Source of the DNA: Saccharopolyspora spinosa NRRL 18395
GTDB lineage: Bacteria > Actinomycetota > Actinomycetes > Mycobacteriales > Pseudonocardiaceae
DNA length: 64,000 bases
Direction of reading: 5' to 3'
NCBI RefSeq assembly: GCF_000194155.1
Contig: NZ_GL877878.1
Coordinates: 502,032-566,031 of the forward strand
Shown here: piece after piece, positions 55,220 through 63,632 of the stretch
Numbering within the stretch: position 1 is the stretch's first letter
Layout of the letters: each line of letters starts with the position of its first letter
Program-made: the position numbers and the translations under genes
The notes under the pieces: generated by a model
Told to the model about the DNA's origin: nothing
The model's input: only the letters and a program-made list of their open reading frames with translations
Databases searched by the model: none

Positions 55220-55651
55220 ATGTTTCTCGGCACCCACCACCCGAAGCTCGACGACAAGGGGCGTCTGACGCTGCCGGCGAAGTTCCGGGAGGCATTGGCG
55301 GGGGGGTTGATGGTCACCAAGGGACAGGACCACTGCCTCTACGTCTTCCCGCGCGACGAGTTCGAGCAGATGGCGCGCAAGGTCGCCGAGGCACCGTTCA
55401 CCAACGAGGCGGTCCGCGCCTACCAGCGGTACCTGTTCGCCGGCACCGACGAGCAGCAGCCCGACGGGCAGGGGCGGATCTCGATCGCGGCGGAACTGCG
55501 GCGCTACGCCGGGTTGACCAAGGAGTGCGTGGTCATCGGCGCGATCAACCGCCTCGAGATCTGGCACGCGGAGAGGTGGCAGAGATACCTCGACGAACAC
55601 GAGGAGAGCTATGCGAAGGCGCAGGAGGAGGTGCTGCCCGGCGTGTTCTGA
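55220..55651 (+). CDS. mraZ: transcriptional regulator MraZ
   Basis: A 143-aa ring-forming AbrB-fold regulator of the dcw cluster. It has two tandem AbrB-like units: [20 protein letters not shown] (then KFREAL) and the second, [18 protein letters not shown]. The motif pair DxKGR / DxQGR is diagnostic. The ATG at 55220 follows GGGGGAGGTGG; longer frames upstream lack conservation. First gene of mraZ-rsmH-ftsL-ftsI. Confidence 0.98.
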   Translation: MFLGTHHPKLDDKGRLTLPAKFREALAGGLMVTKGQDHCLYVFPRDEFEQMARKVAEAPFTNEAVRAYQRYLFAGTDEQQPDGQGRISIAAELRRYAGLTKECVVIGAINRLEIWHAERWQRYLDEHEESYAKAQEEVLPGVF

Positions 55652-55903
55652 GCGTTCCGCCGACCGGCGGGACGGGAGTTGACGGCAAGTGATCCGGGTT
55701 TCGTGAGGCCTCGGTCCGCTCGGCTATCGCATGCCTGGTGCATCTTCCCCGGCATCAGGACGCGACGGGCGGGCGGGGACCTGACGGGATCCGGACGACC
55801 AGGGGGCTTACCGATGGTCGCCACGCGTGGTTCCGCGCGTGGCGATCTGGGTATTCGATCGCGATGTTCAATGAGAACGGGCACGCGGGAGGGAGGGACC
55901 GCC

Positions 55904-56890
55904 GTGGCCGAACAGCGGCATGATCAGGGCGGATCCGCCCGCGACAAGCACGTGCCAGTACTGCTCGACCGCACGCTGGAGCTGCTAGCGCCGGCGCTAT
56001 CCCGCGAGGGCGCGGTGGTCGTCGACGCCACGCTCGGCATGGGCGGGCACTCGGAGGCGATGCTCGCCGCGTACCCGGGCCTGACCCTGGTCGGCCTGGA
56101 CCGGGACCCGGACGCCCTCCGGCTGGCCGGTGAGCGCCTGGCGCCGTACGCCTCCCGGATCCACCTGGTGCACGCGGTGTACGACCAGTGGGCGGAGGTG
56201 CTCGACGGCCTGGGAATGTCCGAAGTGGACGGCGCGCTGTTCGACCTCGGGGTGTCCTCGCTCCAGCTGGACGAGACCGGCCGAGGCTTCGCCTACGCGC
56301 ACGACGCGCCGCTGGACATGCGGATGGACCCGGGGGCGCCGCGCACCGCCGCGGAGGTGCTCAACACCTACAGCGCGGACGAGCTGGCGCGAGTGTTGCG
56401 CACCTATGGCGAGGAGAAGTTCGCGGGCAAGATCGCCGCCGCGATCGTCCGGGAACGCCAGAAGGAGCCCTTCGCTAGCAGCGCTCGGCTGGTCCAGCTG
56501 CTCTACGACACGGTGCCGGCGGCGAGTCGGCGCACCGGCGGACATCCGGCCAAGCGCACGTTCCAGGCGCTGCGTATCGAGGTCAACGCAGAGCTTGACG
56601 TGCTGGACCGCGCGCTTCCGGCGGCATTGGATTCGCTGGCCGGGGGCGGTCGGATCGTAGTGATGTCCTACCACTCGCTGGAGGACCGGATGGTCAAGCG
56701 GGCCTTAGCCGAGCGGGCGAAGTCGCGGACCCCGGTCGACCTGCCGGTGGAACTGCCAGGACACGGACCGGAATTCCGATTGCTCACCAGGGGCGCCGAG
56801 CTTGCCGGGGAGCAGGAGATAGAGGCCAACCCCCGGGCCGCGTCGGTGCGGCTGCGGGCCGCGGAGCGGATCGGCCGGGGGGACGCATGA
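55904..56890 (+). CDS. rsmH: 16S rRNA m4C1402 N4-methyltransferase
   Basis: Methylates N4 of C1402 in 16S rRNA. SAM motif [44 protein letters not shown] and [15 protein letters not shown] are all classical RsmH blocks, and [10 protein letters not shown] is near the C-terminus. The GTG at 55904 has GGGAGGGAGGG upstream and gives 328 aa, the usual size. About 250 nt separate it from mraZ; no gene there. Confidence 0.97.
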   Translation: MAEQRHDQGGSARDKHVPVLLDRTLELLAPALSREGAVVVDATLGMGGHSEAMLAAYPGLTLVGLDRDPDALRLAGERLAPYASRIHLVHAVYDQWAEVLDGLGMSEVDGALFDLGVSSLQLDETGRGFAYAHDAPLDMRMDPGAPRTAAEVLNTYSADELARVLRTYGEEKFAGKIAAAIVRERQKEPFASSARLVQLLYDTVPAASRRTGGHPAKRTFQALRIEVNAELDVLDRALPAALDSLAGGGRIVVMSYHSLEDRMVKRALAERAKSRTPVDLPVELPGHGPEFRLLTRGAELAGEQEIEANPRAASVRLRAAERIGRGDA

Positions 56891-56912
56891 GCTGCAAGGC
56901 GAGGGAGGCGAG

Positions 56913-57698
56913 ATGACTGCACCTACGCGCGTCGGCAAAGCCGCTTCGCGGACGGGTCAGGCCGCCCAGAAGTCTGCGCAGAAGAGCAGCCAGAAGTCCG
57001 CGCAGAAAACCGGGCAGAAGTCCGGGCAGAAGACGACCCAGAAGTCCGGGCAGAAGACCGAGAAGCCGCGGACGCGGTCGGCGGCGGCTGAGCGCGCGTA
57101 CGCGCGCCGCGAGGAGCGGCGGGAGCGGTCGGCGCGGGAGCCCGCCGCCAGGCGGCCGCGCCAGGTGCGGCAAGGCGTGGAGGATCGGCGTCCAGCGGCG
57201 AAGCCGAAGCCGAAGCCAAGGGCGAAGCAGCTGCACGAGCGGGTTTCGCTCCAGCGGTTGCCGCTGGTGGTCGTCGTGATGTCGGTGCTGGCCACCGGCT
57301 TGGCGGCGACGTTGTGGCTGTCCATCGCGGCGGTCAGCGGCAGCTACCAGTTGCAGCAGGGCGAGGAAAACCTCAACGCGCTGAGTGAGCGCAAGGAGCG
57401 GTTGCTGCGCGAGGTCAGCTCGATGAGCTCGACACCGGAGATCCAGCGTCGCGCCGAGGAAGCCGGCCTGCGGCCGGCGCCGTCTCCGGCGCGCCTCGTC
57501 CAGCAGCCGGACGGCTCGGTGATCGTCGTCGGCGAGCCAAAGAAGGTCACCGCTCCGCAACCTCCGGCGGACCAGCCGGCCGCCCCGCCGGTGCAGGGTG
57601 AGCAACCCCCGGCGGGTCAGCCTCCGGCGGAGAACCAGGCCCAGCAGCAGCCGCCAGCGGACCAGCAGCCGGGCGCGGCCGCATTGGCGGGCCGCTGA
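56913..57698 (+). CDS. ftsL: FtsL-like divisome protein with xxQK-repeat cytoplasmic tail
   Basis: A 261-aa bitopic protein in the FtsL position between rsmH and ftsI. The cytoplasmic part carries eight tandem xxQK tetrapeptides (residues 17-48), then a basic Arg/Glu and Lys/Pro stretch. One TM helix (about residues 117-139) is followed by a short leucine-heptad periplasmic coil (QGEENLNALSERKERLLREV) and a Pro/Gln-rich tail. FtsL recruits FtsI and FtsW. The layout resembles Rv2164c in mycobacteria (remembered). Its stop overlaps the ftsI start (TGATG). Confidence 0.88.
   Translation: MTAPTRVGKAASRTGQAAQKSAQKSSQKSAQKTGQKSGQKTTQKSGQKTEKPRTRSAAAERAYARREERRERSAREPAARRPRQVRQGVEDRRPAAKPKPKPRAKQLHERVSLQRLPLVVVVMSVLATGLAATLWLSIAAVSGSYQLQQGEENLNALSERKERLLREVSSMSSTPEIQRRAEEAGLRPAPSPARLVQQPDGSVIVVGEPKKVTAPQPPADQPAAPPVQGEQPPAGQPPAENQAQQQPPADQQPGAAALAGR
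56961..57056 (+). repeat. 12-bp coding repeat (eight xxQK units) in ftsL
   Basis: Eight consecutive tetrapeptides of the form xxQK (AAQK, SAQK, SSQK, SAQK, TGQK, SGQK, TTQK, SGQK). At DNA level each unit ends in CAGAAG or CAGAAA, so copy number could vary by slippage or recombination. Confidence 0.85.
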
Positions 57699-59551
57699 TG
57701 GCCCGTGGGGCGACCAGCGGCATCAGGAGGCGCACCGCGCGGACCAATGTGGCCGGTAGCAACCGGCGGCTGCTCGTCGGCCGGTTGCTGCTGGTGATCG
57801 CGCTCGTGCTGACCGCGGGCAAGCTGATCCAGGTGCAGGGGTTCGAGGCCAGTGCACTGTCCGAGAAGGCACAGCGACAGCGGGCGGCCAGCCAGGTCAT
57901 TCAGGCCGAGCGCGGGTCCTTTGTGGACCGCAGCGGGAACGTGCTGGCGTTCAGCGGTGAAGCGCGGCAGCTCTTCGCCAACCCGAGGCTGCTGACCAAG
58001 ACCTTCGACGACGAGCACGCCAAGGATCCCTCGAAACCCACGGCGGAGCAGTACAAGAGGGAGGTCGCTCGCTACATCCCGCAGGTCACGCAGGGGAAGA
58101 TATCCGAGCAGGAAGTGCTCAACGCGCTCTTCAGGGACGTTCAGTTCACCTACTTCGGCCCGCCGATCGATCCGAGCCAGGCGCGGCTGATCACCGAGAA
58201 ATACCCGCACATCGGGGCCGATTACCGGGGAACCCGCGAGTACCCGGCCGGGGACCTGGGCTCGAACATCATCGGTGCGGCGAACTGGCGGCCGGACGAG
58301 CAGAAGCTGAAGGGGCAGATGGGCCTAGAGGCCTCGTTGGACCCGCTGCTGGCCGGCACCGACGGGGCGAAGGTCGCCGACACCGCGATGGGGTCGGACC
58401 TCGTCATCCCCGGCACCGAGCGGGAGTTGAAAGCGGCGATCCCGGGCTCCGACGTGGAGTTGACGATCGACTCGGACCTGCAGTTCATGCTGCAGCGCGA
58501 ACTCGCCGACTACGCCCGCCAGGCCAGGGCCCGGAGCGCGAGCGCGGTGGTCCTGGACGCCAAGACCGGCGAGATCTACGCGCTGGCCAACGACAAGACC
58601 TTCGATCCGCGCGCCGGATCGTGGGGGGAGAACCCCGGCGCCAACCCGGCGGTGACCACGCCCTACGAGCCGGGCTCGGTGAACAAGGTGATCACCGCGG
58701 CCGGGGCGATCGAGAACGACATCGTCAAACCGGACACCGTGCTGCAGGTCCCGGGCTCCATCAAGATCGCCGACCGGACCGTCGGGGACGCCTGGGACCA
58801 CGGCACGGTCCCGATGACCTTCACCGGCGTGCTGGGCAAGTCCTCCAACGTCGGCACCCTGATGGTCGCGCAGCAGCTCGGCGAGCAACGGTTCTACGAC
58901 CTGGCCCGGAAGTTCGGGTTGGGCCAGCGGACCGGCAGCGGTCTCCCGGGGGAGAGTGCGGGCAGCCTGCCGCCACGCGAGTCCTGGTCCGGGTCGACGT
59001 TCGCGAACCTGCCGATCGGCCAAGGCCTTTCGATGACGGTGCTGCAGATGGCGGGCATGTACCAGGCGATCGCCAACGACGGGGTGCGGGTTCCGCCGCG
59101 CATCATCGCCGCGGAGGTCCGGCCGGACGGCACGCGCGTGGAGCGCCCGCGCCCGGAGGGGGTGCAGGTGGTCAGCCCGGAGACGGCGCACACCGTGAAG
59201 GACATGCTGCGCGCGGTCGTGCAGAAGGCTCCGCAGCCCAACCGCGGCACCGGTCCGGATGCGGCGCTGCCGGGCTACCAGATCGCCGGCAAGACGGGGA
59301 CGGCGCAGCAGATCGACCCGGACTGCCTCTGCTACAGCCAGTCGAAGTACTGGATCACCTTCGCCGGGATAGTGCCCGCGGACAACCCGCGCTTCGTGGT
59401 GGGGCTGATGCTGGACCAGCCAGCGTACGGCAGCCCCGAGGGGTCTTCGGCGGCGCCGCTGTTCCACAACATTGGTGCGTTCCTCACCCAGCGCTACCAG
59501 ATCCCGCTGTCCAAGGAGCAGGCCCCGTTCCAGCTCCTCCAGGCCGGCTGA
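57698..59551 (+). CDS. ftsI: penicillin-binding protein FtsI/PbpB (septal transpeptidase)
   Basis: Class B PBP that crosslinks septal peptidoglycan, with one N-terminal TM (about residues 25-48), the non-penicillin-binding dimerisation domain and the transpeptidase domain. The catalytic triad motifs are SVNK (Ser327, Lys330), SSN (382-384) and KTG (Lys532). 617 aa, normal for actinobacterial FtsI; no PASTA repeats. ATG overlaps the ftsL stop by one base. In most dcw clusters murE follows directly, but here 4 kb intervenes. Confidence 0.97.
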   Translation: MARGATSGIRRRTARTNVAGSNRRLLVGRLLLVIALVLTAGKLIQVQGFEASALSEKAQRQRAASQVIQAERGSFVDRSGNVLAFSGEARQLFANPRLLTKTFDDEHAKDPSKPTAEQYKREVARYIPQVTQGKISEQEVLNALFRDVQFTYFGPPIDPSQARLITEKYPHIGADYRGTREYPAGDLGSNIIGAANWRPDEQKLKGQMGLEASLDPLLAGTDGAKVADTAMGSDLVIPGTERELKAAIPGSDVELTIDSDLQFMLQRELADYARQARARSASAVVLDAKTGEIYALANDKTFDPRAGSWGENPGANPAVTTPYEPGSVNKVITAAGAIENDIVKPDTVLQVPGSIKIADRTVGDAWDHGTVPMTFTGVLGKSSNVGTLMVAQQLGEQRFYDLARKFGLGQRTGSGLPGESAGSLPPRESWSGSTFANLPIGQGLSMTVLQMAGMYQAIANDGVRVPPRIIAAEVRPDGTRVERPRPEGVQVVSPETAHTVKDMLRAVVQKAPQPNRGTGPDAALPGYQIAGKTGTAQQIDPDCLCYSQSKYWITFAGIVPADNPRFVVGLMLDQPAYGSPEGSSAAPLFHNIGAFLTQRYQIPLSKEQAPFQLLQAG

Positions 59552-59571
59552 CCGGCACCCAGCTGCGTTGA

Positions 59572-59619
59572 CCGCAATTTCAATGGAAATCAGACCGTCG
59601 ATTTCCATTGAAATTGCGG
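59572..59619. repeat. 20-bp inverted repeat made of two palindromic ATTTCCATTGAAAT elements
   Basis: Left arm 59572-59591 (CCGCAATTTCAATGGAAATC) pairs perfectly with right arm 59600-59619 around AGACCGTC. Each arm is itself the palindromic element also seen near 9.4-9.6 kb. Located 20 nt after ftsI; it could act as a bidirectional terminator, and marks the left edge of the accessory island. Confidence 0.8.
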
Positions 59620-59794
59620 ACTCAGGCCGGCAGGCGGGCGGTCAGCGACATGCGCCCGTGAGCGGGTCGTTCTTTCTGTTTGATGACTGCGAAGAACCTT
59701 CAGGAAACTGCCATGCGGGACGGACGACTCACATGCACTGCTCGACACCTGACGTGGAGGCACACAGTGCTGTTCTGCCAGACGCCGCTTGTGT

Positions 59795-59952
59795 TGGCGA
59801 AAGTCGAGTCGCAGCATGAATCAGGGTGCTTGTGTCGAGCTGGCATTCGACGATGGTGTGGTTGCGGCTCGGACTCGAAGGATCCGGATGGGCCGGTGTT
59901 GGTGTTCTCGCGGGCTCGGTGGGGTTCGTTCCTGGCTGAGCTGAACGGGTGA
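59795..59952 (+). pseudogene. DUF397 protein, frameshifted
   Basis: The first frame reads WRKSSRSMNQGACVELAFDD then GVVAAR; then one G appears to be missing and another frame gives DSKDPDGPVLVFSRARWGSF then LAELNG to TGA at 59950. Together these are the complete DUF397 domain. The upstream start is not clear. Unlike the intact DUF397 gene near 61.3 kb it has no HTH partner next to it. Confidence 0.8.
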
Positions 59953-60057
59953 TACGAGGCCCGTCAAGTGATCATCTTTCGAGTTCATCGGCTACCTCAA
60001 TGTCCGGTTCGCTAGGGTTCTCTCCGGCTGGGTGATCTGTGCCGGAGGGGGCTCGGG

Positions 60058-60492
60058 ATGGCTGACGCGTATTTGTCTGGGGATTTGGGCTCGGCTGTCG
60101 GTTTCACCGGTGCCGGTGCGGCGCTGGGCGCGATCACGCAGCAGAACGACCAGCTGGCGCAGCAGATTTCGGCTGGCAAGCTGAAGATGAACCCCGACGC
60201 GGCCAACAAAGCCGCCGATGCGTATGAGTGCGCGGCCGACGAAGTCGATGCTCTTGCGGTTAAGGCAAACGCTCTCGGGCGTGTGGAGGGTTTGGGTGAG
60301 TACCGCTCCGCGCAGGAGTTAGCAGCCAAGTTTGGGCAGAAGGCCGTGGGGCCAAACGGTTCTGCTGACCTGTTGGGGAAGCTGCGTGACGAGCTGTTGA
60401 GGAAGGCGGATCTCTTCCGCCAGGCAGCAAAGGACTACGTTGCTACCGACGAGCAAATCGGTCAGGACTTGCAGAAGGGTAGCCAGGCGTGA
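60058..60492 (+). CDS. small helical protein, possible type VII-secretion-related substrate
   Basis: A 144-aa, mostly helical, Ala-rich protein. It lacks a signal peptide and a WxG motif, but the C-terminal part contains YVATD, matching the YxxxD/E signal of type VII substrates. The middle (AYECAADEVDALAVKAN) is heptad-like. It is followed, with 4-nt overlap, by a DUF3558 lipoprotein gene; such pairs are common in Pseudonocardiaceae. Strong GGAGGGG upstream of the ATG. A secreted or surface role is inference. Confidence 0.65.
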   Translation: MADAYLSGDLGSAVGFTGAGAALGAITQQNDQLAQQISAGKLKMNPDAANKAADAYECAADEVDALAVKANALGRVEGLGEYRSAQELAAKFGQKAVGPNGSADLLGKLRDELLRKADLFRQAAKDYVATDEQIGQDLQKGSQA

Positions 60493-61010
60493 AGGTGCTG
60501 TCTCGGTCGGTGTTCGCTGCTTGTGTTGGTGCGTCCTTGCTGGCAGTCGCGGGTTGCAGCTTAACTCGGCCGGATGCTCCTGCTCCTACGCAGCAGAGTC
60601 AGGGGCTTTTAGCGATTGATCCCTGCACGTTGCTGACTCCGGAAGAGCTTAAATCGTTCGGGTTCAAAGAACCTGGCGACCCAGACGCTGGTGTCTCGTC
60701 GTCGGAGCCGGGATGTCGCTTTAGTGGACGGCCATTTACGGGCACCTTCTACAAGAACCAGGAGAAGACGGTCGAGTTGTACGGCAAGCAGGACAACTGG
60801 GCCAAGTATGACCGCCTCGAAGTCGATGGACGTCCCGCGGCAAGTGCGATCGACAAGAGTGCGACTCAGGCGCGGATCTGTTCGGCGTTGTTTGATGCGG
60901 GCGGCGGCGTGATCATTCTTACGCTCAGCGAGTTCCGCGACCTGGGTTTGGACGAGTGTGGTGAGGCGTTGAAGATCGCTGAAGTGATCGCGCCGAGAAT
61001 GCCGAAGTGA
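60489..61010 (+). CDS. DUF3558 lipoprotein
   Basis: A 173-aa lipoprotein; the lipobox LAVAGC places the lipidated Cys at residue 23. The mature part carries the DUF3558 pattern DPCTLLTPEELKSFGF, SEPGCRF, and late Cys residues (RICSAL, DECGEAL) likely in disulfides. GTG start overlaps the stop of the preceding gene (GTGA). Function of DUF3558 is unknown; the family is abundant in Pseudonocardiaceae and mycobacteria. Confidence 0.88.
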   Translation: MKVLSRSVFAACVGASLLAVAGCSLTRPDAPAPTQQSQGLLAIDPCTLLTPEELKSFGFKEPGDPDAGVSSSEPGCRFSGRPFTGTFYKNQEKTVELYGKQDNWAKYDRLEVDGRPAASAIDKSATQARICSALFDAGGGVIILTLSEFRDLGLDECGEALKIAEVIAPRMPK

Positions 61011-61184
61011 GTTGTGAGGCCGAAGTCCTTTTCGGCTGACCTTTCTCGACAGGCGCCGTCCGGTCCGCAAGGGCGGGCGGCGCCTGTTAGCGCGTTCAGA
61101 CCCAGACGATAGCTATTTCGAGCGCCGTGACAGTCGGTTGAGTGCGGCTTCGGCGGACTGGACGCTGGCCCGGAGTTGGAGACA

Positions 61185-61217
61185 ATGATGCCCCGGTACC
61201 AGGTACCGGGGCATCAT
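61185..61217. terminator. bidirectional terminator, 16-bp perfect palindrome
   Basis: ATGATGCCCCGGTACC (61185-61200) and GGTACCGGGGCATCAT (61202-61217) pair completely, between the convergent DUF3558 and DUF397 genes. Confidence 0.85.
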
Positions 61218-61220
61218 CAT

Positions 61221-61391
61221 TCAGTGGTCAAAACGACCGTTCTTCACGGCGTGAACGAACGCGGGAACATCGACCTTAAGTGTGGGGCCGTTCGGGTCTT
61301 TCGAGTCCCGGATTTGGTCAAGAGTCGAGGTTAATTCGACACAACTTCCATTAGGGTTGCTGTAACTGCTTTTCCGCCAACGTTTAGTCAC
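61221..61391 (-). CDS. DUF397 protein
   Basis: A small DUF397 protein of about 56 aa starting VTKRWRKSSYSNPNGSCVEL, with the diagnostic RDSKDPNGPTLKV block. The GTG at 61391 overlaps the end of the HTH gene and has GGAGC upstream; an ATG at 61406 is possible and would add five residues. DUF397 proteins are encoded directly after DUF5753 HTH regulators across actinomycetes (for example the BldB/WhiJ-type systems) and probably modulate them. Confidence 0.92.
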   Translation of the reverse strand: MTKRWRKSSYSNPNGSCVELTSTLDQIRDSKDPNGPTLKVDVPAFVHAVKNGRFDH

Positions 61392-62244
61392 TTGCGCTCC
61401 AATCATCTACGATAACTTGCGCGATAAAGCGTTTTGAATCGACAGGATTCAGGGCGTGTCGCTTGATCGTGTCTATTGCCATTCGATATGCCTCGACATC
61501 ATCGGAGTTGGTAACGAACGCCCCGGAGCTATAATGTTCAAAGTGTACAAACGCGGGCGCGTCTGAAAATTCATAGAGAATAAAAGGGCCGGCGGAGCCG
61601 GGATGCCAACCAACGCCGCGTGGTATCACGCGTATCTCCACGTTAGGCCGGTCGGCCATTATAAGTAGATGCCGAAGCTGTTCGATCATCACGTCAGGAG
61701 AAGCCATAGGTTCCCGAAACGCTACTTCGCTAATCAATGCTTCCAGCTTTAGAGGATCTTGGCGGGTAAGTATCTCTCGACGAGCGATCCGCACAGTGAC
61801 ACGCCGCTCAATCTCGTGCTTGGGGAGTTCATTGGTTTCCGCTAGCGCACGGACATAGTCAGTGGTCTGAAGTAGGCCAGGCAGAGTCATTGGTGCCCAG
61901 TCGACTATCGACTTTGCCTCGCGCTCGCTTTCCATCGCGCCTGCCAGTTGTTCGGGTAGGCCGGGTATGCCGACAGCGAGCCAGTTGGGCTCACTCGCTC
62001 TCCGAGCAAGCGCGAGAATCCTCTCGCACTCATCCGGTTTAGCTCCTAGCGCGCCCAAAATTCGGGCCGTAAGCTCTATGCTGGGAACTTTCTTGCAATT
62101 TTCGATCTTGGAAAGGTTTGATTGGTCGAAGGACAACTTGCGGCCAAGTTCGCGAATACTCATGTTTTGTTCCTGGCGAGCTTGACGCAAAGCAGCGGCT
62201 AGCGCTCTGGCGCGCGGTCCGTTGGCTGTAGCCACGCGATCCAT
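61384..62244 (-). CDS. XRE-family regulator with DUF5753 domain
   Basis: A 286-aa regulator with an N-terminal HTH (MSIRELGRKLSFDQSNLSKI, about residues 28-47, then ENCKKVPSIEL) and the DUF5753 domain, marked by WAPMTLPGLLQTTDYVRAL and RVIPRGVGWHPGSAGPFILY. WhiJ-like systems of this type control development or antibiotic genes. GC content is visibly lower than in neighbouring genes, with AT-rich codons, suggesting separate acquisition. It forms an operon with the DUF397 gene. Confidence 0.92.
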   Translation of the reverse strand: MDRVATANGPRARALAAALRQARQEQNMSIRELGRKLSFDQSNLSKIENCKKVPSIELTARILGALGAKPDECERILALARRASEPNWLAVGIPGLPEQLAGAMESEREAKSIVDWAPMTLPGLLQTTDYVRALAETNELPKHEIERRVTVRIARREILTRQDPLKLEALISEVAFREPMASPDVMIEQLRHLLIMADRPNVEIRVIPRGVGWHPGSAGPFILYEFSDAPAFVHFEHYSSGAFVTNSDDVEAYRMAIDTIKRHALNPVDSKRFIAQVIVDDWSASD

Positions 62245-62381
62245 CCTTACGTGTTGTCGGATGTTGATCGCCCGATTAGGGCAATTGCGAGGTTGTGGTT
62301 ACCTCACCCACTCTCAAGCCAACGCAGGTCAACCGTTGCATACCTAGCGTACTTGTCGGGTCAACACTCTTTGGAGGAATC

Positions 62382-62780
62382 ATGCCGGGTGAGGGCAGTT
62401 TGCCAGTGTCGGAATGCCGAAATGCGGAGGCGCCTCCCGCCACGGGCGTAGTGCGAGCACTCCGGTACCCGCGTCATCCGGCCGTCGCCGAAGCTTTTCC
62501 GGTCACGAGGAAATCCAATATGCCCGCGCCCACAGCCCCGGCGTACTCGCATCCGACCAGGCGGAATGTCACCTGCAGCAACGGTTTTCAGTGTCCGGAA
62601 AGTGTCTCCACGTGGATCAGCGATGGTCGAGTGATGCTGGCGGCTCCATCGGCCGAGGCGACTCTGATGACGTCCGAAGCCGCCCGCAGGTTGGCCGACA
62701 ACTTGCGTGACCACGCGGAAGCGATCGACGCCGAACGGCGGGTTTTCGATCGGCGAGGCGTCGCGTTCATCCGGCGCTGA
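62382..62780 (+). CDS. hypothetical protein of the HTH/DUF397 neighbourhood
   Basis: A 132-aa protein starting at ATG 62382, which is preceded by GGAGG at good spacing. The first 60 residues are Pro/Arg-rich and without recognisable fold. The C-terminal half (VSTWISDGRVMLAAPSAEAT, then MTSEAARRLADNLRDHAEAI) is a compact alpha-beta segment seen in small proteins near DUF397 regulators. Not assigned to a function. Divergent from the DUF5753 regulator, so probably under its control. Confidence 0.55.
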   Translation: MPGEGSLPVSECRNAEAPPATGVVRALRYPRHPAVAEAFPVTRKSNMPAPTAPAYSHPTRRNVTCSNGFQCPESVSTWISDGRVMLAAPSAEATLMTSEAARRLADNLRDHAEAIDAERRVFDRRGVAFIRR

Positions 62781-62939
62781 GACCTGCCCGGTCCGTCCCG
62801 TGGTCTCCCGTCGGGACGGACCGGGCACTTGAGGCGGGCGGCGCAGTGTCGAGACCGAGCGGTGCCCCCGAAGCGCCGCACACTCCCTCGGGCTCCGCGC
62901 GCCGCCCGCCACCCCACCTCACACATTGAGAGGTTGATC

Positions 62940-63194
62940 ATGGCAACACCGCACCTGAGCACGACACCGAACCAGCAGCGCTACTTCTGGCTGCCGGTGC
63001 CAGACGAGTCCAGCGACTACGGCCTGGCACGCCACGCTTTTGCCGGTACACGCCTGGACGCGGGCGCAGCCGGTGAATCGTTCTGCGGCATCACCTTCGC
63101 CTTGGCCCGACCGTCCGAAATGGACTGGATTCACGCCAAAACCTGCCAGGACTGCAACACGTTGCTGAAGCAGACGAAGGGATCTCCGACGTGA
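62940..63194 (+). CDS. small zinc-ribbon-like protein
   Basis: An 84-aa protein with putative zinc ligands His32, Cys49, Cys69 and Cys72 (GESFCG and TCQDCNTLL). GAGAGG lies before the ATG. Similar short Cys/His proteins occur beside DUF397/DUF5753 genes in actinomycetes. It overlaps the next gene by 4 nt. No enzymatic motif is seen. Confidence 0.6.
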   Translation: MATPHLSTTPNQQRYFWLPVPDESSDYGLARHAFAGTRLDAGAAGESFCGITFALARPSEMDWIHAKTCQDCNTLLKQTKGSPT

Positions 63195-63460
63195 CAGCGC
63201 CTCTGCACTGGCCCGACGGCACCCCCGTCACCCCCGGACCGGACGGCAGCCTCACGGTCGAGGACCACACCTGGGTGTTCAACGCATCCACCCTCTGGAC
63301 CCACATCGACCGACAGCTCAGAGACCGAATCATCCAACGCCTACGCGCCCTGCAAGACCCGGCTCGATCTCGCCGAACATCTCCCGCAACACGCACCGGC
63401 GACATCCGGGCGTGCGGCGTTCCGCCTGCGCTGGATCTGAGCCGAACTCCAGCGACATAG
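63191..63460 (+). CDS. hypothetical protein coupled to the zinc-ribbon gene
   Basis: An 89-aa protein whose GTG start overlaps the preceding stop (GTGA). LHWPDGTPVTPGPDGSLTVE and TWVFNASTLWTHIDRQLRDR suggest a beta-rich start followed by a helix. I recognise no family. The tail beyond residue 57 is Arg/Thr-rich and may be disordered. Confidence 0.5.
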   Translation: MTAPLHWPDGTPVTPGPDGSLTVEDHTWVFNASTLWTHIDRQLRDRIIQRLRALQDPARSRRTSPATRTGDIRACGVPPALDLSRTPAT

Positions 63461-63632
63461 TTTTCCTCGTTTCCTCCTCCTGAAAACCGAGTCTGGGAAT
63501 TTCTACTTGATCGCCCCGCTGCCGCGACTCCGACGAACACGAGTCGCGCTGAACAGCTCAGTCACTGCTAGACCGATCAGGTGACCGACCATCGGGATCC
63601 TCCCTCAGGTGCTACGGGTAGCCTGTCGCGAC

